The notes under the pieces were generated by a model, which was not told the origin of the DNA, searched no databases, and saw only the letters and a program-made list of their open reading frames with translations. DNA of 64,000 bases from Heterobilharzia americana (Eukaryota; Platyhelminthes; Trematoda; Strigeidida; Schistosomatidae): contig OX104134.1 of NCBI GenBank assembly GCA_944470555.2, forward strand, positions 13,247,248 to 13,311,247, written 5' to 3'. Both the position numbers and the translations under genes were made by a program. This document shows positions 36,670-48,475 of this stretch, piece by piece (positions within the stretch are counted from its first letter, which is position 1; the number at the start of each line of letters is the position of its first letter).

Positions 36670-39600
36670 CCATTATTTCATAATAATTTCTCTCTTGGGT
36701 TCCTAATGCAACATAGGGCTTCAGTAACACGTCTCCATCCCACTCTGCTCTCTGAAATCTTTTGAATCTGACTCCACGACAGCCCACAAGCTCTCATTTC
36801 CTCCTCTCACGATCTCCTCCACGTCACCCTCGAACGCCCAACTCGTCGCTTCCCATCGACGTTCCACTCAACGGCTTGGTCTGACACGTGGTGTCCCCAG
36901 TCGGCCTTCTCAGTGTATGCCCAATCCATCTCCACTTCCACTTTCTTCTGCATATTTGTTGGGTGATAGGTTCTTTGTTGGTTCATTCCCAGAGCTCCTT
37001 GTTGCTTATTCTGATTATTCTGGCAATCCATCTGATCTTCAGTAACGAGCCAGCGTAGGCAGTTGTTGATGAATGTCTGTAGTTTATTGGAAATCCCTTT
37101 CGTAACGCGCCGAGTCTCTGAACCATACAGGAGATCTGAATTGACGTTGGTGTTGAAAATCCACATCTTGTTCCACATGCTGAGTGGAGTGCAGAAGATC
37201 TCCACACTGGTTTCAGGCTAATGAACGCCTGTCTTGCTTTTCCGATGCTGGCTTTGACATCCTTGTCTGTGCCTGTGTCGCCTGTAGTTGAAACAGTGCT
37301 GCCTAGATAGATGAAGGAGGTTACTTCCTTTAAGTTTCTCCCGTTGATGGTGATTGGAGTATGTTGTTGTTGTTGGGGTTGTTGGTGCGGTATCTTCATC
37401 ACCTCTGTCTTCTCCACGTTCACTTGAAGTTCGGTCTTCGCTGCCCCATCTATTCTGTCAACTTGTTAGTTTCCTCCCGTAGATCTCCAAGTTTGTGTGA
37501 TATCAGATACAAGTCATCGGAAAAATCTTAATCTTCCAGGTCCTTTTCCGCGGTCCAGCGTATCCCCCTCTTCTCGCTTCTCACTGTTTGTTGCACGATC
37601 CAGTCGACCACAATCAGGAATATCATGGGGGATAGTAGGCAACCTTGTTTCACTCCTGCCTTCACTTCAAAAGCATCACTGAGCTTCCCATTGTGAATTA
37701 CATGCCATGTGGCGTCTTCATATAGTTGTTGAATGAGGCTGATAAAGGTTTGTGGTATTCCGTAGTGTTGATGCAACTACCAAATCACTTCTCGGTCGAC
37801 GCTGCCAAAAGCCTTTTCAAAGTCGATGAAGTTGAGGTAGAGAGTTGACTGCCATTCTATACTCTGTTCTATGATGATGCGTAGTGTAGCGTTGCAATTA
37901 GGTCCGCACATGATTTGTACTTCCTGAATCCAGCCAGCCTGTTTCGGTCGTAGTTTTGAATCCACTGCATACTTTGGCCTCTCCAGGATGATGCGGCTTA
38001 ATATTTTGCTTGCTTTGGGTGGACAGGAGAGTGATTCCGCGCCAGTTCTTGCAAACACTGAGGTCTCCTTTCTTCGGGAGTTTGACAAGGTAACCCTTCT
38101 TCCAATCACTAGCCAGGTACCTTCTCCTCCTTCTACACCTTCTGCAATAGTGGTGTGAGCATGTCCGCTGTTGTCGTCTCTGCGTCTGTTTTCAGTGCTT
38201 CTGGCGGTATCCCATCTGGTCCTGCTGCTTTCCCGCATTTCAGTAGCTTTATGGCATTCAGGACTTCGACTTTTGTTGAAGGATTTATGTTCACTTGAAG
38301 GTCAGCGGCCGTAGGTGGTGTTTCTGGAAGAAGAGCAGGTGTGGTGGTGGTGGTCGATTCAAGAGGTATTTGAAGTGGTCGGCCCATCGTTTCCTTTGTT
38401 TCCCTTCTTTCGTGATTAACTTTCCGTCATCACCTTTTATTGGCTTCGTCTGCGTTGATCTCTTCCCAGATAGCAACCTGGTTATTTGATACAATGTTGT
38501 CAGGTCTGTCTCTCCTACCTGCAGCCTGTTCCGCTTCACTTGCCAGTGTTTCGTAGAAGTGTCTTTTGTCATTCCACGCACTCTTCTTCACTTCCTTGTC
38601 CAGTGTTTTATACATTGTAATCAGTTCCCTCTTCTCTTTGAGCATCCTTACACTGGTTCATCTTCTGCTTCACCATCACCATCTTCCTCTCCCTCCTCTA
38701 TCAGCTTCCATGCATCCCTCGAGATCCATTCCTTATCTTGTCTTCTTTCTTCTTCCTTCCTAATACGGCTGTGCAGGTTTCTTTCCACATCTCTTTCAAA
38801 GACTTCCAGTGTTCTTCCACACAGGTTTCTTCAGGGATGTTCCTCGACATCTCCCATTTTGTCTTGATGGCTGACGTGAAGGTTTCCTTTGTAGTTTCGT
38901 CCTTCAGTTCAGTTTCTGTTCTGGGTGTTGGACTTGAACTGCGGCCTATCACCAGCTTCCTTGAAGGTTTTTAACTTGATTTGGAAGGTTCCTTGCACTA
39001 GATAGTGGTCTGAACCTACATCTGCTCCTCTTATTGACCTTGTGTCAAGTAGGCTGACTGCGTCTCCACTTTCTTCACACTTGAGATAAAGTCGATCTGA
39101 TTTTCAGTGTAGTGTGTCCTGGTGTCTGTTGAAATCCATGTTGCTCGCTTTGTGAATATCCTTGTGCTTGAACACACTGCCTCGCCTCCAATCACCAAAT
39201 CGTTGAATGCGCAGAAATCTGCAAACAGTTTTCCATTCTCATTCATTTCATCTAGCACTTCTCGATCAATGGTTAGTTCTCTTCCTGTGTTTTATGCTCC
39301 GAGTTCGGCATTCATGTCGCCCATTAGAGTGAATTTTGATGTTGCCAATTGGGGTGGGGTCTTGTCTATTACTAATTGCATTTGTCTGTAGAACTCCTTC
39401 TTCTTCTCCTCTCGATCCGCTTTATTTGTAGGTACACAGCGTAGTATTGTATGATTGTGACTTTTCTTGCTTTTGAGTTGAATCTTGCTGTCATGATCCT
39501 GATGCCGGAGGAGATTGGTTCCCACTGCATGAGAGAGAGCCTTCGATGCTCTTCAACAGAACATCATGATAGCCACTCGAAAACTCAGTGTGCTGTGCTC

Positions 39601-40047
39601 GTGGTTGTCGTCTGGTTGACAATATCGGAATAGATTATTGACTCTAGTTAACGGTTTGGAGAGTCCACTTCCGTTCCATCTGGTTTCGCAAATTCCAAGC
39701 ACTTCAATATAATACCTCTTCATCTCCTTTGCAATCTGCGCTGCCTTGCTGGGTTCAAACATGGTGCTGACATTCCATGTCGCTATGTTTACTTTCACTT
39801 TCATCGACAGAGGAGAGATACATCGGCCAATTGGCTTCCCGAAGGCTTTCAACAACCGGCGTCATTTCATTTCTCCGATTCCAGCGAGAAACAAGTCTAC
39901 TTTTATTTTTTATACTTTTTTGTTGCTTTGAAGTTTCTTTAGTGACTGAATAGGTTTTCCAGGGTAGGGTTGCTAGCCCTATGCCCAACTTTCCCTCTTT
40001 ACTCGAGCTTAGGACCGACTAGTAACTAGTGAACTAGTTAACCATGC
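36670..40047 (-). pseudogene. RTE-like retrotransposon copy C, full length, frame-broken
   Basis: Read on the minus strand, the copy runs from the family 5' end (aactagttcactagttacta near 40030) to the last coding word aggaaccca near 36695. Then comes an AT-rich tail that differs from that of copy D. All endonuclease and RT landmarks are present (GDMNAELG, KCGKAAGPDGIP, NFIDFEKAFGS with Asp-to-Gly in the second position, GVKQGC) but spread over all frames by small insertions. In-frame stops follow at KV, at EVIW and at LED. Copy C is almost identical to copy D and in inverted orientation. It lacks a few of the small insertions of D (about 13 bp less in total). Confidence 0.92.
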
Positions 40048-40620
40048 GAGGTTTTTTACTATAAACATTGTATTCTATACTTTTTAAGCGGCTGAAGAGA
40101 ATTTATGAAGGAGATGCATGCTAATTCTGCTACTGTTATTCTTCTTACTTTGTTCAAATTCGTGAAAGGGAAGGATTATTTGAAGTGTTTAAGAAACTTA
40201 TTTTCACCGGTTTTTGTATACCACTAGATTCTAGACTTGCTTTACTTAGATTGTACTCAAATAGTATCTAAGTCAGCAAAAATCATTAAATAGAACCAAT
40301 TCATTCGTGTGTAAGGAAAAATGAGTTCAAATGATTATGAAAAGTTGATGCAGGTGAAACAACATTTCTGCTTATTGGCGTACCATTCATTGGATTGAAA
40401 AGTTTTGTTACCATTTCACCTACCTTTATCTAAATAATTTCATTTATGAATGTGCAGCAATCATACTAACTTAAGCTGATATACTTTACTGGGTTATTAA
40501 ATTTGAAGCAGTTAGTTTGTTTGATGCATTCGAATAAAAGAGAGATTTTATGTTAATGCTTGCAAAACTCCGTCTTCGATTGGACCAAATTGATCGGTTT
40601 TTGTTGGCATATAGGCCCCT
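40048..40620. other. spacer part 1, no feature recognised
   Basis: AT-rich DNA between copy C and the ribozyme SINE. Nothing recognised. Confidence 0.5.
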
Positions 40621-40624
40621 ATGA

Positions 40625-40810
40625 GGCCAATAGGATTCACTGGCCTAGTGGATAACGCTCTGGTGTCTAGAGAGGTTGGTTCTTTTTTGAGTCTTACTGG
40701 GATTAACATCACTCACTGTGACGCAGTTACGTCTAGCGTACAAATTTTGAATGGGACGAAAAGCGCGTCTTGCATACCACTGCTAGTCACTATCCATCAT
40801 TACTTTCAAA
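40625..40810 (+). mobile_element. Smalpha-like SINE with decayed hammerhead
   Basis: The tRNA-like head is clear: tggcctagtggataacgctc (A-box region) and cttactgggatta where the B box should be. The ribozyme region at 40725-40785 has lost CTGANGA (reads gcgtacaa) but keeps gggacgaaaagcgcgtctt, with stem III and a GTC. The tail ccactgctagtcactatcc ends it. This copy shows best how head, ribozyme and tail are ordered in the family. Confidence 0.75.
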
Positions 40811-40869
40811 GAGAGAAAGAGAGTTTATTTTAGAAGTACTAGGTATTTGTCCAATCAAGTTTGATGTGA

Positions 40870-42140
40870 AAACACACATTATTCGACCTTTATTATCCTT
40901 TTACTTTCAAAATCTGTTACTTTAACTTGTTTCGAAATGATGGAAAAGATTTTTAGTACGGGATAAGGATTATGGTTTTTTGCGTTCTCTGAGCTTTGAT
41001 ATTTTGCTTTGAACGTGTCATCACTAGTCTTACTGACATCTTCAGCACAGAAGTGAAGCGTAATCAAATCTCACACTAATATTTAGATAGTGTTTTTATT
41101 GACCTTGGATGTTGTCCGATTTTAAGTTGGGGAAGGAATTTTTAATCACACCCTGCTCACTTGGACCTTAAGTTTCCTTTGTTGGAAAGAAATTGTGCTG
41201 TCTGTTGTCACGCTGTGCATCATTATTGATTTGTCCAGTCCATTTGTCCTTTGTTGAAGATGCCTTTTCTTCCTAAGTAGATTGTAGGTTGAGTCTAGGT
41301 CCATATGTCTGCTGACTGACATTTCGTTTGAATTCCATCCTTCTAGAAATCCTCTTGCAGCTTCGGAACCTGCTCTTTGAAGAATCTCCACATTCTTCCA
41401 GTTCAATTTGTGATCGTTATCTTTTTCATGCATTGAAACCAAGGAGGCCGCGTCATGGTGTTGATGAATTCTTTGAGCAGACTAGACTAGACTATGTTGG
41501 CTAGACTAGCCAACATAACGATGTGAACAATTTTCGTAGATTATTTTTGTCCTGTATTCTTTTGGCAACGGATACTTTGGTTTACACAACATGCTCTGCA
41601 GTGATTTCATAGGTTTTTGTGCTACTCTAATTCCGAAAGGACGAAGCAATCAGTCGACTGTTTCTGAGATATCTTTGATGTAGGATAGTGTCATGCGCCC
41701 ATTGATTTAAGGCAGTTGCCCTGTCTTCCGTCCTGCTGATAAACACTTTTTGATAAAGTTGGAAGGATAATCATTGACTATGAACACTTCATACAGGTAC
41801 TTTTCTTCGGCTTTCTATAATGCTTCAATATTGCAATGTGGTATGGCTCTTGAGAATAATGTTTGTACATAACATTTCTTACGAACTGTTAGATGATTGG
41901 TATCGGAGTTCAATATTTGATCTGTGTGTATACTTTTCCTAAACACTTATGTTTGTAAAGTCCGGTCGTGTGTTCTAGTGGTGAGGACATTAAAGAATGG
42001 AATGTTTTCATTGGATTCCTCCTCCTTTGCAAAGTGAATTCCTTCAAATGCTCGGTTGATTAGTTTGAAAGTGGTTTCACTTTCATTGTGCTTGAGAATT
42101 ACGAATGAAGTTAGTGTTCAAGATGTCATTTAGCCTTGGG
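40870..42140 (-). pseudogene. Penelope-like retroelement, 3' half, frame-broken
   Basis: Minus-strand translation from 42080 gives INRAFEGIHFAKEEES, IPFFNVLTTRT, THTDQILN and KAEEKYLYEVF, matching the late reverse-transcriptase part of Penelope-like elements. Then IIYENCSHRYVG begins the GIY-YIG endonuclease. The next segment is replaced by a palindrome (41493-41517), after which HEKDNDHKLNWKNVEIL and FLEGWNS...HMDLD (41442 to about 41260) complete the domain. Stops occur at LQT, EAL and after YVG. The 3' tail at 40870-41145 is shared with 22.1 kb. The 5' half is missing exactly where copy D begins, so D probably inserted into or removed it. Confidence 0.75.
41493..41517. repeat. 25-bp palindrome in Penelope-like relic
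   Basis: TATGTTGGCTAG, a single A, then CTAGCCAACATA: 12-bp arms, perfect complement. It is flanked on one side by agactagactagact. On the coding strand it falls just after the YVG of the GIY-YIG endonuclease. Confidence 0.95.
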
Positions 42141-42142
42141 AT

Positions 42143-45100
42143 AACCACGCATAATTAACTAGTTCACTAGTTACTAGTCGGTCCTAAGCTCGAGTAAAGA
42201 GGGAAAGTTGGGCATAGGGCTAGCAACCCTACCCTGGAAAACCTATTCAGTCACTAAAGAAACTTCAAAGCAACAAAAAAGTATAAAAAATAAAAGTAGA
42301 CTTGTTTCTCGCTGGAATCGGAGAAATGAAATGACGCCGGTTGTTGAAAGCCTTCGGGAAGCCAATTGGCCGATGTATCTCTCCTCTGTCGATGAAAGTG
42401 AAAGTAAACATAGCGACATGGAATGTCAGCACCATGTTTGAACCCAGCAAGGCAGCGCAGATTGCAAAGGAGATGAAGAGGTATTATATTGAAGTGCTTG
42501 GAATTTGCGAAACCAGATGGAACGGAAGTGGACTCTCCAAACCGTTAACTAGAGTCAATAATCTATTCCGATATTGTCAACCAGACGACAACCACGAGCA
42601 CAGCACACTGAGTTTTCGAGTGGCTATCATGATGTTCTGTTGAAGAGCATCGAAGGCTCTCTCTCATGCAGTGGGAACCAATCTCCTCCGGCATCAGGAT
42701 CATGACAGCAAGATTCAACTCAAAAGCAAGAAAAGTCACAATCATACAATACTACGCTGTGTACCTACAAATAAAGCGGATCGAGAGGAGAAGAAGAAGG
42801 AGTTCTACAGACAAATGCAATTAGTAATAGACAAGACCCCACCCCAATTGGCAACATCAAAATTCACTCTAATGGGCGACATGAATGCCGAACTCGGAGC
42901 ATAAAACACAGGAAGAGAACTAACCATTGATCGAGAAGTGCTAGATGAAATGAATGAGAATGGAAAACTGTTTGCAGATTTCTGCGCATTCAACGATTTG
43001 GTGATTGGAGGCGAGGCAGTGTGTTCAAGCACAAGGATATTCACAAAGCGAGCAACATGGATTTCAACAGACACCAGGACACACTACACTGAAAATCAGA
43101 TCGACTTTATCTCAAGTGTGAAGAAAGTGGAGACGCAGTCAGCCTACTTGACACAAGGTCAATAAGAGGAGCAGATGTAGGTTCAGACCACTATCTAGTG
43201 CAAGGAACCTTCCAAATCAAGTTAAAAACCTTCAAGGAAGCTGGTGATAGGCCGCAGTTCAAGTCCAACACCCAGAACAGAAACTGAACTGAAGGACGAA
43301 ACTACAAAGGAAACCTTCACGTCAGCCATCAAGACAAAATGGGAGATGTCGAGGAACATCCCTGAAGAAACCTGTGTGGAAGAACACTGGAAGTCTTTGA
43401 AAGAGATGTGGAAAGAAACCTGCACAGCCGTATTAGGAAGGAAGAAGAAAGAAGACAAGATAAGGAATGGATCTCGAGGGATGCATGGAAGCTGATAGAG
43501 GAGGGAGAGGAAGATGGTGATGGTGAAGCAGAAGATGAACCAGTGTAAGGATGCTCAAAGAGAAGAGGGAACTGATTACAATGTATAAAACACTGGACAA
43601 GGAAGTGAAGAAGAGTGCGTGGAATGACAAAAGACACTTCTACGAAACACTGGCAAGTGAAGCGGAACAGGCTGCAGGTAGGAGAGACAGACCTGACAAC
43701 ATTGTATCAAATAACCAGGTTGCTATCTGGGAAGAGATCAACGCAGACGAAGCCAATAAAAGGTGATGACGGAAAGTTAATCACGAAAGAAGGGAAACAA
43801 AGGAAACGATGGGCCGACCACTTCAAATACCTCTTGAATCGACCACCACCACCACCACCTGCTCTTCTTCCAGAAACACCACCTACGGCCGCTGACCTTC
43901 AAGTGAACATAAATCCTTCAACAAAAGTCGAAGTCCTGAATGCCATAAAGCTACTGAAATGCGGGAAAGCAGCAGGACCAGATGGGATACCGCCAGAAGC
44001 ACTGAAAACAGACGCAGAGACGACAACAGCGGACATGCTCACACCACTATTGCAGAAGGTGTAGAAGGAGGAGAAGGTACCTGGCTAGTGATTGGAAGAA
44101 GGGTTACCTTGTCAAACTCCCGAAGAAAGGAGACCTCAGTGTTTGCAAGAACTGGCGCGGAATCACTCTCCTGTCCACCCAAAGCAAGCAAAATATTAAG
44201 CCGCATCATCCTGGAGAGGCCAAAGTATGCAGTGGATTCAAAACTACGACCGAAACAGGCTGGCTGGATTCAGGAAGTACAAATCATGTGCGGACCTAAT
44301 TGCAACGCTACACTACGCATCATCATAGAACAGAGTATAGAATGGCAGTCAACTCTCTACCTCAACTTCATCGACTTTGAAAAGGCTTTTGGCAGCGTCG
44401 ACCGAGAAGTGATTTGGTAGTTGCATCAACACTACGGAATACCACAAACCTTTATCAGCCTCATTCAACAACTATATGAAGACGCCACATGGCATGTAAT
44501 TCACAATGGGAAGCTCAGTGATGCTTTTGAAGTGAAGGCAGGAGTGAAACAAGGTTGCCTACTATCCCCCATGATATTCCTGATTGTGGTCGACTGGATC
44601 GTGCAACAAACAGTGAGAAGCTGTGAGAAGAGGGGGATACGCTGGACCGCGGAAAAGGACCTGGAAGATTAAGATTTTTCCGATGACTTGTATCTGATAT
44701 CACACAAACTTGGAGATCTACGGGAGGAAACTAACAAGTTGACAGAATAGATGGGGCAGCGAAGACCGAACTTCAAGTGAACGTGGAGAAGACAGAGGTG
44801 ATGAAGATACCGCACCAACAACCCCAACAACAACAACATACTCCAATCACCATCAACGGGAGAAACTTAAAGGAAGTAACCTCCTTCATCTATCTAGGCA
44901 GCACTGTTTCAACTACAGGCGACACAGGCACAGACAAGGATGTCAAAGCCAGCCAGGATCGGAAAAGCAAGACAGGCGTTCATTAGCCTGAAACCAGTGT
45001 GGAGATCTTCTGCACTCCACTCAGCATGTGGAACAAGATGTGGATTTTCAACACCAACGTCAATTCAGATCTCCTGTATGGTTCAGAGACTCGGCGCGTT

Positions 45101-45527
45101 ACGAAAGGGATTTCCAATAAACTACAGACATTCATCAACAACTGCCTACGCTGGCTCGTTACTGAAGATCAGATGGATTGCCAGAATAATCAGAATAAGC
45201 AACAAGGAGCTCTGGGAATGAACCAACAAAGAACCTATCACCCAACAAATATGCAGAAGAAAGTGGAAGTGGAGATGGATTGGGCATACACTGAGAAGGC
45301 CGACTGGGGACACCACGTGTCAGACCAAGCCGTTGAGTGGAACGTCGATGGGAAGCGACGAGTTGGGCGTTCAAGGTGAGGGTGACGTGGAGGAGATCGT
45401 GAGAGGAGGAAATGAGAGCTTGTGGGCTGTCGTGGAGTCAGATTCAAAAGATTTCAGAGAGCAGAGTGGGATGGAGACGTGTTACTGAAGCCCTATGTTG
45501 CATTAGGAACCCAGGGGACTAATAATT
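42143..45527 (+). pseudogene. RTE-like retrotransposon copy D, full length, frame-broken
   Basis: The family 5' end lies near 42155, the leader to 42391, the start codon equivalent at 42392 and the stop equivalent at 45520-45522, followed by an AAT-containing tail. Start to stop is 3131 bp against 2958 bp in intact copy A. The excess is spread over many insertions, mostly 3-6 bp. Protein pieces are recognisable throughout (WNVSTMFEPSKAAQIA, GDMNAELG, KCGKAAGPDGIPPEAL, NFIDFEKAFGSVDRE, GVKQGCLLSPMIF, YLGSTVSTTG). The polymerase motif FADD reads FSDD and follows a stop. It cannot encode an enzyme and must have been moved in trans or copied from arm C. Confidence 0.92.
42155..42391 (+). promoter_or_regulatory. 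conserved 5' leader of the RTE-like family
   Basis: All full-length 5' ends in the window (C, D, E, F) begin with an 8-bp tandem repeat (ACTAGTTC, ACTAGTTA, CTAG). A conserved hairpin follows: TAGGG, loop CTAGCAA, CCCTA, with an outer GGG / CCC pair, at about 42215-42240 in D. The conservation between otherwise diverged copies suggests a promoter or RNA structure needed for retrotransposition. RTE-like and related elements often carry an internal promoter, and some carry a self-cleaving ribozyme here. I cannot fold it to a known ribozyme. Confidence 0.5.
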
Positions 45528-45539
45528 AGTGTAAGAATA

Positions 45540-46560
45540 ATAATATGGCAAAAAAATTGATGAAAGTTTCACACATAAAGTCATTCTAGGTTTGGTATAT
45601 GTGTCATCATATTTAACGAAGCGCAATATATGAATAAGTGATTTTCATTACCGCTGAGTAAGATGAGTCTAGGATGAGTATGACTCACAATGTGAGAGCA
45701 GATTTTGATATACATTGAAAGACAAAGTGAAACAACAAAGGGTCCTAAGGTCATAAGATTATACATTTGCAAATTTAGGAGATTGAAATTACCAATTTAA
45801 GGCAAGATTGACATTAGTATCTTTCTGACTACATAGATCAGACTTGAGTCGTTTAATTACAACATAACAGTGCGTTATTGTTTTTTACTGATCACTTTGA
45901 ACGATTTTGATAAGTTGACTTATGAGCAGTATCAAGTGAATGTCAAGCGACTGAGTTATTTAAACCTTGTGGACTGTTAAGACTCAAAATTTTCGGAATA
46001 CAATCGGAAAGACTATCAAGAACCCTCTCTCTATCCTTTCTGTGCATATGCTTTGACTTGTACATGTGATTTGGCAGATACATTTAGAGGTTACAAGATT
46101 TAGGAACGTGTCTAGTTTTGATTGTCTCAATGAACATTTCGTCTGATACATACAGACTGTCTTGGTATATGGATGTCACTTTTAGTGCAGCACCTAGCCT
46201 ATGGTTCATCTGTTAGGCGATTTCATCCCATAGGAAGGCAACGTGTAGATAGATGGGCTCCTTGTCGACTGCAATGCACTTGATTTTCTTCGTTTCTGTC
46301 TTACCAAACTTTTGTGGCTAACCATTTTCACGTAGGCAGTGCTCGACAAAACTTAGCTATTCCTCAATTTTCTCGTCATAGCACAATTTACGTCTACGGT
46401 TTAAAGATGCTCTTATCAAAATAAGCTGCATTAGTATTTCTTTACCTTGATCAAGGACAAATCATGGACTCAAGCATATGACACTCTCATACACCAGAAA
46501 CACTTATTCAAAAGCAGTTTTAAGAGAATCCACTTCATGCGTTTGGCTAAAATATCCAAC
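45540..46560 (-). pseudogene. GIY-YIG (Penelope-like) retroelement relic 2
   Basis: Minus-strand pieces in order: EHCLRENG near 46350, KKIKCIAVDKEPIYLHV, MNHRLGAALKVTSIYQDSL, then CICQITCTSQSICTERIE near 46080 (the start of the GIY-YIG part, with the CIYxFTCxC pattern), then HSLDTAHK near 45930 and IKRLKSDLCSQKDTNVNLAL near 45800. The same C-terminal order is seen at 15.3 and 51.8 kb. Frameshifts and stops are frequent. About 240 bp after the coding end is probably its 3' tail and touches the 3' end of copy D. Confidence 0.6.
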
Positions 46561-46599
46561 AGTGATAAAGCACGCAGTTAAATGTCAACTGTAATTACG

Positions 46600-47250
46600 T
46601 CCCTTTTACGGTCAGTCCCTTAGTGACAGTTCTAACGACTTACCAGGTGATAAGTTAAAATGCGAACTTATGTGAATAACTCACTGTCTAGTGTCACCTG
46701 TCGCCTAGATATTTTAGCTTTCAGTTATCTTAAAATATGTGTGATTTGACTGAAGAACATTCATGAGTTTAGCTTACTACTCAACCTTATTGGAGTATCT
46801 GTTTAGAAGCTTTCAGTTGTTTCTCTTTCTAGCTTCTCCTAACCAGCATTTTCCAACAGATTCTTTTAGATATAAATGAGTGTCTGAATGAGTGATGAAA
46901 AGGTAGTTTGACAATTCATTCTCAAAGTAATCATCCTCGATAAAAATAAGTTCTACTGCATGATTAGATGGTATACGTGAAAATATCTGCGGATACGTTG
47001 ACTGCGCCTGAGCCCATGAACTATTATTTCTGCCGCCTAGACAGAAGTAGGTTTTGCGAAATCTTAGGTAATTGGTTTTGGTAATCTACTAAAAACCCTT
47101 GAAGTCCATTTAACAAGTACCAATGGTCATTCAAAATTGCCTCATAAACAGAAAAACATTGAAAGTTTTTGATATATGACATAATGCTTTGTAACTAAAT
47201 TGGAAATTACTGTACATTTTCAATGACTATCTGTTCAAAGTTTTACTCAT
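46600..47250. other. no feature recognised
   Basis: AT-rich. No landmark seen. Confidence 0.5.
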
Positions 47251-47254
47251 CTTA

Positions 47255-47410
47255 ATGACTTGCAGTGGGATCTAGTATACGCATTTCTTCCCATTTGGAA
47301 CTAGTCACCGAGCAAGTGCTGCTGTTCCTACTGAGGCTGGAACTCAGTATCCATTGCTTCAAACACCAAAGCGTTATTCACTAGGCCACTGAGGCACGAT
47401 AGCCACCTCT
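47255..47410 (-). mobile_element. Smalpha-like SINE, decayed hammerhead
   Basis: On the minus strand: cagtggcctagtgaataacg (A-box head), tttggtgtttgaagcaatgg, a B-box-like gagttccagcctc, then the eroded ribozyme gactagttccaaatggga, gaaatgcgta, and the tail cccactgc. It aligns throughout with the copies at 40.6 kb and 27.0 kb. CTGANGA is mutated and stem III and the GTC are lost. Confidence 0.7.
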
Positions 47411-47419
47411 TATGTAACG

Positions 47420-48290
47420 AGCATCAGTTGCTGTTTCGACACTTAATTTCCAGTTACCTTACAGGGCCAAAATGCTCGATCTCTGTTAAAAGACTTTTCA
47501 CAGAAGTATGTTCACCCTTTTCATAAGACACTCAGAGAGAATTATTTATAGGCCATTATACTGCCACTAAATGGTGGTAGTTGAACAAATGTTTACATAC
47601 ACATGAACATCGAACACACTGTCCTAAAATCGAAGCAACATGAACACTTTTATTCTTCCCCTGGATCAAACTCAGCCATTTCCTGATATATGACTAGAGT
47701 TTCCATACCTATTGATATTTCAGAATTACATTGTTTGTTTGGTACAAATTATTTGATACATGATATCCTCAGCCTGCTTTAAATTTGAGTAATCAAAAGT
47801 TTCCATCATGTATTGCATGAAATTACTCCCTTTGTGCTTATTTCAATTATTCAACTGTCAGCTTATCGTAAAATGCACTCTCGTACATTCTCAAAATGTC
47901 GCCAACTTATCGTCATATATGTTAGGAACAAAAATACAAAAACAAGTCACGGTAGATAGCAGTGGGCCCTTGACTTAGAAATAGTCCATCACGTAGGGAA
48001 AACAGGGAAGGTGGTAATAACTGCAAGTTTTTATGCTGAGTGAATAACCCCCACCATCAAACTTACTGGTACTTTGTTTTTCGTTTTCCTGTGCAACAAT
48101 ACACCCACAAACTAGACCAGAACCTAAAAATAATTGTTCGTCGTGTATTATTGCTTATTACACTGTCAATATTAACATTATTTAACTGTGATGTTATATA
48201 CTGCACAATGAGTAAATTTGTAAATACCACACTAAGAATTCTATAATGCATTCAAAACTATTGTCTCGAATAAAGTGATTGTTGTTGTTG
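47420..48290. other. no feature recognised
   Basis: AT-rich. Two overlapping chance frames on opposite strands at 48040-48251 have no family signature. Confidence 0.5.
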
Positions 48291-48338
<48 letters not shown>

Positions 48339-48339
48339 G
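48278..48339. repeat. (GTT)n then (ATT)n microsatellite
   Basis: About four GTT units followed by about 16 ATT units. RTE elements end in similar tails, but no element end was recognised to its left. Confidence 0.95.
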
Positions 48340-48394
48340 ATTAGTCACTTAGATGACAATAATCTTCCAACCTCGTATAAACTTTAGCGTGCTA

Positions 48395-48475
48395 TGATTC
48401 AGGTGTTTCCTTCTAATGAGTTCCAAATAGGATGAAATGAGCTCCGTGCATTCGATTCTACACATTTCCGAACAT
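48395..48475 (+). repeat. possible decayed Smalpha-like hammerhead tail
   Basis: The order ctaatgagttccaaatagga then tgaaatgag keeps the stem II and GAAA spacing of the Smalpha hammerhead with a mutated CTGA. The cleavage triplet and the usual tail are not clear. Confidence 0.4.

Larger units (their letters stand above)
36670..45530. repeat. large inverted repeat: arms C and D, spacer 2.1 kb
   Basis: Arms at about 36690-40047 and 42143-45525. Matching frames in the two arms have a constant coordinate sum (82196) over the first 1.4 kb, moving to 82197, 82200 and 82204 as single short indels occur, and their translations are identical. The arms share the same stops and frameshifts. The sequence just outside each arm differs. 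Confidence 0.95.
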
